This document shows positions 9,441-17,379 of a DNA stretch of 43,511 bases, piece after piece. Under the pieces are notes generated by a model. It made no database searches. It saw nothing but the letters and a program-made list of their open reading frames with translations, and had not been told where the DNA came from. The position numbers and the translations under genes are program-made. How positions within the stretch are numbered: the first letter of the stretch is position 1; every line of letters begins with the position of its first letter. The DNA comes from Alphaproteobacteria bacterium. Its GTDB lineage: Bacteria > Pseudomonadota > Alphaproteobacteria > Sphingomonadales > Kordiimonadaceae. The stretch is from positions 1 to 43,511 of the forward strand of contig JABXIV010000148.1 in the NCBI GenBank assembly GCA_013372925.1, read 5' to 3'.

Positions 9441-10616
9441 ATGTCCAAGCCGCAATTTAACTGGGAAGACCCATTGTTCCTGGATGATCAGCTTACGGAA
9501 GAAGAGCGCATGATGCGGGATGCCGCGCGCGACTACTGCCAGGACAAGCTGATGTCCCGTATTCTGGAAGCCAACCGGCATGAGCGGTTTGACCGCGAAA
9601 TCATGAATGAGCTGGGTGAAATGGGCCTTTTGGGCGCGACCTTGCCTGAAGAATTTGGCGGTTCTGACGCTTCCCACGTAGCCTATGGTTTGATTGCCCG
9701 CGAAGTTGAGCGTGTGGACAGCGGCTATCGTTCTGCCATGTCTGTGCAGTCATCCCTGGTGATGTACCCGATTTATGCCTACGGCTCTGACGAGCAGCGC
9801 CGCAAATACTTGCCGAAGCTGGCGTCAGGTGAATTTGTTGGCTGTTTCGGCCTGACTGAGCCTGACCATGGCTCCGATCCGGGCGGCATGAAAACCCGCG
9901 CAGACAAAGTTGATGGCGGCTACAAGCTGACAGGCAACAAAATGTGGATCACCAACAGCCCGATCGCTGATGTGGCCGTTGTGTGGGCGAAGCTGGACGG
10001 CAAGATCCGTGGCTTCATCGTTGAACGTGGCATGGAAGGTTTTTCCACGCCGAAGATCGAAGGCAAGATGAGCCTGCGTGCGTCCATCACCGGCGAAATC
10101 GTTCTTGATGGTGTGTTTGTACCGGAGGAAAACTTGCTCCCGAACGCATCCGGCCTTGGCGGCCCGTTCGGTTGCCTTAACAAAGCCCGCTTCGGCATCG
10201 CGTGGGGCGCACTGGGTGCTGCTGAATTCTGCTGGCATGCTGCCCGCCAATATACGCTTGACCGCACACAGTTTGGCCGCCCGCTGGCACAAAACCAGCT
10301 TGTGCAGCAGAAGCTTGCAAACATGCTGACAGAAATCACGCTCGGTCTGCAGGCTTGCCTGCGTGTTGGCCGCTTGCTGGACGAAGGCAAATCCGCGCCA
10401 GAGAATATCTCGCTGATCAAGCGCAATAGCTGCGGCAAGGCTCTGGATATCGCCCGCATGGCGCGCGACATGCACGGCGGCAACGGTATTTCTGACGAAT
10501 TCCATGTGATCCGCCACATGGTGAATCTTGAAACAGTGAATACATACGAAGGTACGTATGACATTCACACGCTGATCCTGGGCCGTGCGCAAACCGGCCT
10601 GCAGGCCTTCATGTAA
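9441..10616 (+). CDS. gcdH: Acyl-CoA dehydrogenase, probably glutaryl-CoA dehydrogenase
   Basis: '[36 protein letters not shown]', '[20 protein letters not shown]', '[16 protein letters not shown]', '[43 protein letters not shown]'. Start revised to ATG 9441, preceded by GGAAGAG. Confidence 0.93.
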   Translation: MSKPQFNWEDPLFLDDQLTEEERMMRDAARDYCQDKLMSRILEANRHERFDREIMNELGEMGLLGATLPEEFGGSDASHVAYGLIAREVERVDSGYRSAMSVQSSLVMYPIYAYGSDEQRRKYLPKLASGEFVGCFGLTEPDHGSDPGGMKTRADKVDGGYKLTGNKMWITNSPIADVAVVWAKLDGKIRGFIVERGMEGFSTPKIEGKMSLRASITGEIVLDGVFVPEENLLPNASGLGGPFGCLNKARFGIAWGALGAAEFCWHAARQYTLDRTQFGRPLAQNQLVQQKLANMLTEITLGLQACLRVGRLLDEGKSAPENISLIKRNSCGKALDIARMARDMHGGNGISDEFHVIRHMVNLETVNTYEGTYDIHTLILGRAQTGLQAFM

Positions 10617-10643
10617 GGCTGGCACAGGTTCGGAGTAACAATT

Positions 10644-11849
10644 ATGGCAGGCCCTTTAACCGGCATCCGCGTACTTGACCTCAGTCGCATTCTGGCAGGC
10701 CCTTGGGCAACCCAGTGTCTGGCCGATTTGGGCGCTGAGGTGATCAAGGTTGAGCGCCCCGATGTGGGCGACGATACGCGCACCTGGGGCCCGCCATTTT
10801 TTGAGGAGGGCGACAAGCCCGTATCCGCCTATTTCATGTGCGCCAACCGCGGCAAGAAATCGGTGGCGATCGATTTCACCAAACCCGAAGGGCAGGAAAT
10901 CATCAGGCAACTGGCCGCAAAGTCAGACATTCTGGTGGAGAACTTCAAGGTTGGTGGGCTTGCGAAATACGGCCTGGATTACGATAGCCTGAAAGCCGTA
11001 AACCCGGCGCTGATCTATTGTTCGATCACCGGCTTTGGTCAAACGGGGCCCTATAAGGATCGCCCGGGCTATGACGCGCTCATCCAAGCGCTGGGCGGAC
11101 TGATGAGTATCACAGGCGAGCCTGACGGCATGCCCGGTGGCGGGCCGCAAAAAGTGGGCGTGGCAGTGACAGACATTTTCACTGGCCTATACAGCACCAT
11201 TGGCATTTTGGGTGCGTTGCACCACCGTGAAAAAACTGGCGAAGGCCAGCATATCGACATGGCGTTGATGGACACGCAGGTGGCTGTGCTCGCGAACCAG
11301 AGCATGAACTATCTGGTTTCAGGGCAGGAGCCCAAGCGCCTTGGCACCGCGCATCCATCGATTGTGCCGTATCAGGCCTTCGCAACAGCAGACGGCCATT
11401 TGGTGTTAGCTGTGGGCAATGATGGCCAGTTCGCGCGTTTCTGCGATGCTGCGGGCATGCCTGAAGTGGCGGCAGATGAACGCTTTCAAACCAACCCTGC
11501 GCGTGTGAAACACCGCACGGATCTGATCCCGCTTGTGGCGGCCGCAGTTGCGGGCAAAACAACTGATGAATGGGTTACGCTTCTGGAAGCACACAATGTG
11601 CCGGGCGGTCCGATCAACACGATGGCACGGGTGTTTGATGACCCGCAGGTTCAGGCACGAGGCATCGCACTGTCCCTGAAGGCGGAAGATGGCGCGGTGA
11701 TGCCTTCCGTCAGGAACCCGATACATTATTCCGGTACCGAAATTACCTATGATAAGGCACCGCCTGCGCTGGGGGCGGATACGGCCTCTGTGCTCGAAGA
11801 TATTCTTGGCATCTCGGTTGATCAGGCGGAAGCGAACAAGGATGGCTAG
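10644..11849 (+). CDS. CaiB/BaiF-family (class III) CoA-transferase, probably glutarate CoA-transferase
   Basis: 'GPLTGIRVLDLSRILAGPWATQCLADLGAEVIKVERPDVGDDTRTWGPPF' and 'FTKPEGQEIIRQLAAKSDILVENFKVGGLAKYGLDY'. Adjacent to gcdH. Confidence 0.93.
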   Translation: MAGPLTGIRVLDLSRILAGPWATQCLADLGAEVIKVERPDVGDDTRTWGPPFFEEGDKPVSAYFMCANRGKKSVAIDFTKPEGQEIIRQLAAKSDILVENFKVGGLAKYGLDYDSLKAVNPALIYCSITGFGQTGPYKDRPGYDALIQALGGLMSITGEPDGMPGGGPQKVGVAVTDIFTGLYSTIGILGALHHREKTGEGQHIDMALMDTQVAVLANQSMNYLVSGQEPKRLGTAHPSIVPYQAFATADGHLVLAVGNDGQFARFCDAAGMPEVAADERFQTNPARVKHRTDLIPLVAAAVAGKTTDEWVTLLEAHNVPGGPINTMARVFDDPQVQARGIALSLKAEDGAVMPSVRNPIHYSGTEITYDKAPPALGADTASVLEDILGISVDQAEANKDG

Positions 11850-12847
11850 GCGCCAGCCTCCTCATCTTCAAAGCTCACGCCCGGCATTGCGCGTGTGTTG
11901 ACCTTCAATTCAAACACATCCGGGCGGGCATAGTGGCCTGCTGTATCAAGCGCCTGGCTTTCTTCAAGAAGTTGCTTCATGTCGGCCTCCGCCATCAGGA
12001 TGCCGGGCTTGTCATACAGCGGTTCGGTGAGATAACGACCGTCTGGCGCGATAATGGCACTGCCACCATTATGGATCAGGGTTTCTGGCGTGCCGGGCAT
12101 GGATTCAAGCAGTGCCTCAGCTTCGGCCACATCTTCGCCAAGTGAATGCAGTCCTGCCAACACGTCGGCCTTGCTCATGATCGATCCGGCGGCTGCCACA
12201 ACACAGCGCCCCTCGAAAGCGTAGTGACGACTGGACACCTGGTTCATTTCCTTTACAACCGGCCACTGTGCGATATGGATGGCTTCATCTTTCGCATGCA
12301 TTGCCGCGCGTGCGAGCGGCATCCAATGCTCCCAACAGATCAGGCCGCCAAGCGCGCCCCATGGGGTGTCGATCGTGGCAAGCGTTGAACCGTCGCCACG
12401 GCCCCAAACCAGCCTTTCAGTATAGGTGGGGATAAGCTTGCGGTGCGGTGCTGGGGTCTCAGCGCCAGGGCTGAAATAGAAACTGGTGTTATACAGGGTT
12501 TTGCCTGCGCGCTCATGCGTGCCCATCACGATATAGCAGCCGCTTTCTGTGCTCACCTCCTGCAGGCGCGCAAGATGCTTGTCGCCCTGTTGCACGCTGT
12601 TTTCAGCCAGTAGCCGATACAGGGTTTTAGAACCAGGGTGATCCCACAACCCTGCGCCAGGCGCAAAATCCAGCCACAGCGGATATCCGGGCAACCAGCA
12701 TTCAGCAAAGGCAATGACGTTGGCACCCTGGTTCGCCGCCTCTTCGATGTGGCGGATGGCCTTTTCCATGCTGGCCTCAAGATTTAGGAAAACCGGTGCT
12801 TCCTGCACGATTGCGATTTTCGGATTGCTTGTCATTGGCGTTCCCAT
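11846..12847 (-). CDS. Nitrilase family carbon-nitrogen hydrolase
   Basis: Glu in 'VIAFAECWLPGYPLW', Lys in 'PHRKLIPTYTERLVWGRGDGS', Cys in 'LGGLICWEHWMPLARAAM'. Start may be ATG 12835 instead. Confidence 0.93.
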   Translation of the reverse strand: MGTPMTSNPKIAIVQEAPVFLNLEASMEKAIRHIEEAANQGANVIAFAECWLPGYPLWLDFAPGAGLWDHPGSKTLYRLLAENSVQQGDKHLARLQEVSTESGCYIVMGTHERAGKTLYNTSFYFSPGAETPAPHRKLIPTYTERLVWGRGDGSTLATIDTPWGALGGLICWEHWMPLARAAMHAKDEAIHIAQWPVVKEMNQVSSRHYAFEGRCVVAAAGSIMSKADVLAGLHSLGEDVAEAEALLESMPGTPETLIHNGGSAIIAPDGRYLTEPLYDKPGILMAEADMKQLLEESQALDTAGHYARPDVFELKVNTRAMPGVSFEDEEAGA

Positions 12848-12859
12848 AGTTGGCTGCTT

Positions 12860-15253
12860 TTAAAATGGCCTGCTGAGGCCGATCATCATCAGGGTGTCTT
12901 GCTGGCCCGATGTGTGGTTTGCATTCATCCGGTGCCCGGCATTGGCTTCAAGGAACCAGTTGCTGACCTTCAGGCTGTAGGCCAGTTCAACAGCAATTTC
13001 ACGCGCGGAGGGCGTGAGCGATACATGTTCGTTTGAGAAAATGACATTGCCTTCGCTATCGAGCGATTGCCCAAGCGCGAGTTCAGCTATCGCCCTTTCA
13101 ATCCGGAGGGGTTGATGCAGGCTTAGGGTCAGTTGGTCATTCTCTTGCAGCAGGGAGTGACCCTTTAGTTTGGCGGTAAAGCTGCTGCCCCACAGCGTGC
13201 CCACATTGTCAAACAAGGTGCCGGTGCCCTGATCGGGTAGGGTTGCCGTACCAGTACCGGAGAGGTGTGCCGAGAAGCGGTCAGAGAAATACCAGTCTGC
13301 TTCAAGGTTTAACCATGCGGTTTGCGCACCGCCTGCAAGGGCAAGGCCGCCGGCCGAGCGGCTACCTAGAACAGCGTCTTCTTCGCGAAGTATGCCCAGT
13401 TCCACGCTCCAGTCATGGCGGTCATGATACTGCTGCAATCGGGCTGCAATACTGTATGTGGGCCTGTCAGCTTGCAGTGCTGCTACAGGATGGTTGGATG
13501 AGCCATCAGTTTCGCCGAAGGCAGCACCGATCAAAAGCGTGCTTGTGTTACCAAGGGCGTGAGCAATGGCCATGTAATTGCTTTGGCTTTGCGGTAATAC
13601 ACTGTCATTCGCCCCCGTTAGGGAAAGCGTATTGGCCTGCCGGTAATTTACCGGGGACCGCTTCAGGGCCTCTGTCAGGTTTCGGCCTGTGCCCAATATC
13701 CACTCCGTGTTGCCGAGGGTTCCAGTGAATTCAAAGGTGGCGTTGATCTGTGCCGTGAAATCATTTTCTGCCTGGCCTGCTAGCGCGAACGCAGGCGTGG
13801 CTTGGTCATCAAGGCCAAGTGAATATTGCAGCGTTTGGCCCGCAAGGCTGAGGTTGCTGGCTGTCCAGGCGCGGCGCTGGTTCAACCTGTTCTCAAGGTT
13901 AGCCGATTTTCCCCGGTGGCTGATAAGGCCAGAGGCATCAATTTGGAAATCCCGGTTATAGCCATCAAGCAGCATCACGCTGGAAAGCGAGCCTTTCAGG
14001 GATGCTGCATCACCAAACGCCGGGCCCAAGGACAAGGCTGACCCCCGAATGGGGGCTTTGCCAACAGGCGTCGCCAGCGAACTGGTCCCTACAGGCTGCA
14101 GCGCGAGGTCAAGATTTACAAGGCCGCGTCCATAGATGCTGTCGGTGCCGGGCGCGCCGAGGTCTGTTGCCGTTTCAAAAAGGATCTCAGCCACTTCCTT
14201 TGCTGTCAGGCTTGGCCAGCGATCTAGGATCAAGGCGGCGGCGCCAGATATATAGGGGGCAGCGAAGCTGGTGCCGTTGAGGAAATAAAGCCCGGGGCCA
14301 TCGGCTTCGGTTACCCAAGGGGCGATAATATCCACGCCGGGGGCTACCAGATAATAATTGCGGGCATAACTATCCCCGGCCTGATCGGAGAAAGAGGCGA
14401 TTTCCAGATTCTCATCGACCGCCCCGGCAATGATATAGGCACCGGGGCCATTTTCGAGCGTGCCAGAGCGGAAAAGCCTGTCGAGGGCTTCAAGATTGGA
14501 AAGGGAGGGTTCAGGGTCGCTGTTGTTGCCTGCGGATACGACGAGCAAGGCCCCCGCGTTGACCGCAATGGTCTCATAATCCAGTGTGTATCTTTCATCA
14601 ACGTCCGGCAGGTTCGAGACAATATCGTCTTCATCGTAGCCCAGCGATTTATTGATAACCCGCGCCCCGTTTTCAAGCGCATAAAGATACGGGTTTGAGA
14701 TGGTATACAGAATGCCGTTGGTTGTTGTCTGGTAGCTATTGACACCTGAGAAGAAATCTACCGCCAGCACCTGGGCGTCATAGGCCACCCCGTGCACACC
14801 TTCGTCGTTCTTGACACCTGCTGCTGTGACTGCCACGGCCTGGCCATGCGGGCTGTCGGAAGCCGGTTCGCCAAATTGTGCTTCATAGATTGCCTGAAGA
14901 GCAGGGTCCACACCACGGCTGGCAGGATGGAAATTCAATTCGTCTGAATCAAAGTCGAAATTGTAATCGACAAAACCAATGATGATGTCCTTGCCTGTGT
15001 ACCCAAGAGCATAGGCATTGGCGGCATTGATGGCATCCAAGCCCCATGACGTGTTGTATTCATCGGTTTTGAAATCGTCAGGATTGCCGTCTTCCGGCGG
15101 CTGGTCAGGCAAGGAAGGTGGGGCGACAATATCGGGAATGGATGGCTGTACCGGATTGGCCCCGCCGCCGCTGCAGGCAGCCATAAAGGTGGAAGCAAGG
15201 AGCATCCCTGCAATGTTCGGTGCGTAGTTTCTAAACTTACTCCTCAAGCCCAT
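12860..15253 (-). CDS. S8-family subtilase, predicted lipoprotein, probable autotransporter (C-terminal beta-barrel)
   Basis: 'GTSFAAPYISGAAALIL' (Ser region), 'DSPHGQAVAVTAAG' (His region), lipobox-like 'STFMAACSGGG', C-terminus rich in amphipathic strands ending in Phe. Start revised to ATG 15253 behind GGGAGGG; the ORF track starts at 15370. Confidence 0.85.
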   Translation of the reverse strand: MGLRSKFRNYAPNIAGMLLASTFMAACSGGGANPVQPSIPDIVAPPSLPDQPPEDGNPDDFKTDEYNTSWGLDAINAANAYALGYTGKDIIIGFVDYNFDFDSDELNFHPASRGVDPALQAIYEAQFGEPASDSPHGQAVAVTAAGVKNDEGVHGVAYDAQVLAVDFFSGVNSYQTTTNGILYTISNPYLYALENGARVINKSLGYDEDDIVSNLPDVDERYTLDYETIAVNAGALLVVSAGNNSDPEPSLSNLEALDRLFRSGTLENGPGAYIIAGAVDENLEIASFSDQAGDSYARNYYLVAPGVDIIAPWVTEADGPGLYFLNGTSFAAPYISGAAALILDRWPSLTAKEVAEILFETATDLGAPGTDSIYGRGLVNLDLALQPVGTSSLATPVGKAPIRGSALSLGPAFGDAASLKGSLSSVMLLDGYNRDFQIDASGLISHRGKSANLENRLNQRRAWTASNLSLAGQTLQYSLGLDDQATPAFALAGQAENDFTAQINATFEFTGTLGNTEWILGTGRNLTEALKRSPVNYRQANTLSLTGANDSVLPQSQSNYMAIAHALGNTSTLLIGAAFGETDGSSNHPVAALQADRPTYSIAARLQQYHDRHDWSVELGILREEDAVLGSRSAGGLALAGGAQTAWLNLEADWYFSDRFSAHLSGTGTATLPDQGTGTLFDNVGTLWGSSFTAKLKGHSLLQENDQLTLSLHQPLRIERAIAELALGQSLDSEGNVIFSNEHVSLTPSAREIAVELAYSLKVSNWFLEANAGHRMNANHTSGQQDTLMMIGLSRPF

Positions 15254-15356
15254 ATCCCTCCCGCTCGAAGACATTCGCTCAATGTGGAAATCAGAATAGC
15301 CTGTTCTGTTTCTTCCACAAGCGCCTGAGAGCATTTTGAAGATGAAACGAGGGTTT

Positions 15357-15413
15357 GTCACGAACCACACAAAGAGTTGAAGGGTCGTGACACGTCACGG
15401 CCGGTTAAACCGG
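15357..15413. promoter_or_regulatory. Cluster of inverted repeats in the divergent promoter region between the S8 protease and YHS genes
   Basis: GTCACGA (15357-15363), TCGTGAC (15385-15391), GTCACG (15394-15399), then the palindrome CCGGTT-A-AACCGG (15401-15413). Confidence 0.45.
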
Positions 15414-15447
15414 TTACGGTCGCGTAAAAATCAATCAAAGGACTATT

Positions 15448-15903
15448 ATGAAACCGGGAATTTTTGCCAGCCTGCTTATCTTGATTTTCAGTCTTCCGTC
15501 AGTCGCTGAAGAAGACCCCATATACACCGGCCTGTTTAATAACAGGGGCGCCGGTGGATATGACGTTGTCTCCTATTTCACAGATGGTGCGGCGGTTAAG
15601 GGCAGCAAAGAGTATCAGGTGCAATATCAGGGCGCCGAGTGGCGCTTTTCGTCGGAGGAGCACCTCTCTATGTTTCAGGAAAATCCTGAAAAATATGCCC
15701 CGCAATATGGTGGCTATTGTGCCTGGGCCATGGCACGGGGGTATACTGCCAAAGGCGACCCTGAGCATTGGCGCATCGTTGATGGCAAGCTTTATCTGAA
15801 CTATGACGCCAGGGTAAAAGCAACGTGGGAAAAAGATATTCCGGGCTTTATCAAAAGCGCTGACGTTAACTATCCCAAGCTGACCGGCGCAGGGGAAAAC
15901 TGA
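15448..15903 (+). CDS. Secreted YHS-domain protein
   Basis: Signal peptide 'KPGIFASLLILIFSLPSVAEE'. 'YDVVSYFTDGAAVKGSKEYQVQYQGAEWRFSSEEHLSMFQENPEKYAPQYGGYCAWAMARG' is the YHS-family pattern. Confidence 0.9.
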   Translation: MKPGIFASLLILIFSLPSVAEEDPIYTGLFNNRGAGGYDVVSYFTDGAAVKGSKEYQVQYQGAEWRFSSEEHLSMFQENPEKYAPQYGGYCAWAMARGYTAKGDPEHWRIVDGKLYLNYDARVKATWEKDIPGFIKSADVNYPKLTGAGEN

Positions 15904-16391
15904 TGCGCTTCGCTGTTGCAGGATTGATATTTCTAGCCACTTCAATGGGGCTGGCTTCCGAGCCAGCCCGAAGTGAGACGCCAACCCTTGGCGTTAATCA
16001 TATTGGGCTTGCGGTATCAAACCTAGATGCCTCTACTATGTTTTTCACCGAAACGCTTGGTTGGCGACGAGCAGGCGGTGATCCAGACTATCCCGCTATT
16101 TTTGTTACAGACGGTAAGGCGTTTGTAACGCTGTGGCAGGTGGAAGATCCAGCAAGGGCAACACCGTTTGATCGCCGCCAGAATGTGGGCCTGCATCACC
16201 TTGCTATGACAGTCGAAAGCCTGGAAAAACTGCACGCTCTTCATGAAAAACTGAAGGCCACAGAGGGTGTGCGGATAGAATTCGCGCCAGAGTTTTTAGG
16301 GCAGGGGCCAACCACCCATATGATGGTCCGCGACCCTTCCGGCTTGCGGCTGGAATTTATCGTGCCGGCAAGCCAGATGCCCAAGCCTTAG
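15903..16391 (+). CDS. Secreted VOC-family (glyoxalase/bleomycin-resistance fold) protein
   Basis: Signal peptide-like N-terminus. 'LGVNHIGLAVSNLDASTMFFTETLGW', 'VGLHHLAMTVESLE' and 'MMVRDPSGLRLEFIVPA' give putative H/H/E metal ligands. Start overlaps the YHS stop (TGATG). Confidence 0.9.
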   Translation: MRFAVAGLIFLATSMGLASEPARSETPTLGVNHIGLAVSNLDASTMFFTETLGWRRAGGDPDYPAIFVTDGKAFVTLWQVEDPARATPFDRRQNVGLHHLAMTVESLEKLHALHEKLKATEGVRIEFAPEFLGQGPTTHMMVRDPSGLRLEFIVPASQMPKP

Positions 16392-16397
16392 CATTCG

Positions 16398-17162
16398 CTA
16401 GGTCCATTCGCCTTCAGTCGGGATCTTGATCGTTGCGCCGCAGTGTTTGCAGTGCACGGCATCCGGGTCGTGCCTGTTCAGGCCACAGGTCTCGCATGTG
16501 TACGAAACCTTGGGAGGGCGGAAGATCGTTTGAACGAGACGCAGGAACAAGGCCACGCCAAACACCATTATAACAACGGCGACCATACGGCCCAAGGTGT
16601 CATCCATTGTGATATCGCCGAAGCCGGTGGTCGTCAGCGTGGCAACGGTGAAATAGAGGGCATCCAGGTAGTTGTTGATCGACTCGTTCTGCCCGGCCTC
16701 CAGCACATACACCACGGCTGTGATAACAAAGATAAAGATGGCAAGGTTGACGCTTGATTGAATGATCTGTTCGTTCTTGCGGAACCAGGCCGACTCCTGC
16801 CGGATTGTTTTGAGCATATGGTAGGACCGCATCAGCCTGAGCATGCGTACAACCCTCAGGAAGCCGAGATTATCGAGGAACAGCGGCGCCAGCAGTGACA
16901 GGATCACCACAACATCCGCGATGGAACTGAATGAAAACAGGAACCTCAGTTTCCTGCCTGCAATCATCAGGCGTGCGGCAAATTCTGTTAGCAACAACAG
17001 CGCGATGCCATAGTCGATCATGTGAATCAGAAGGCCAGGTTCAAGCAGGGAAGACAGGATGAAGAAGGCAATTGTTGCCAGGTCAACGGCCAGAAGCGCT
17101 AATCGGAAACGGTGCGCAGCCCTGTCTGTGCCGAAATAGAAATTTCTGATCTTTTCCTTCAC
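16398..17162 (-). CDS. Voltage-gated-type potassium/ion channel with C-terminal zinc ribbon
   Basis: Pore 'ALYFTVATLTTTGFGDITMDDTLGRM', S4-like 'LGFLRVVRMLRLMRSYHMLKTIRQ', and a C-terminal CxxC...CxxC. Start revised to GTG 17162 behind GAGGAAG; the ORF track starts at 17327. Confidence 0.9.
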   Translation of the reverse strand: MKEKIRNFYFGTDRAAHRFRLALLAVDLATIAFFILSSLLEPGLLIHMIDYGIALLLLTEFAARLMIAGRKLRFLFSFSSIADVVVILSLLAPLFLDNLGFLRVVRMLRLMRSYHMLKTIRQESAWFRKNEQIIQSSVNLAIFIFVITAVVYVLEAGQNESINNYLDALYFTVATLTTTGFGDITMDDTLGRMVAVVIMVFGVALFLRLVQTIFRPPKVSYTCETCGLNRHDPDAVHCKHCGATIKIPTEGEWT

Positions 17163-17347
17163 AGGTCTTCCTCTTCTCGCCTGATTTCCCAAAATGCCCA
17201 GTGCGAACAATCGCTTGGCTGAAGCCTGCCTGATTGCAGACGCTGGGGCAAGCGCCTTATGTCTCGCTGCGGCATAGTGGCCGCTGGATTGACCTTTGGT
17301 CAAATTGAAAGATACACTCCCATCCACATTAAGGAATTCGTCTAATT

Positions 17348-17364
17348 ATGCGGGATGTCCGCAT
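17348..17364 (+). promoter_or_regulatory. Short hairpin in the ggt leader
   Basis: ATGCGG-GATGT-CCGCAT, a perfect 6-bp stem with 5-nt loop ending 15 nt before the ATG at 17380. Confidence 0.35.
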
Positions 17365-17379
17365 CATAGGGAGTTGAGC

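Noticed and set aside
9825-10625. 266-aa minus-strand ORF across gcdH
   Set aside because: Codon-aligned antisense shadow of a well-supported gene, with no recognisable domain.
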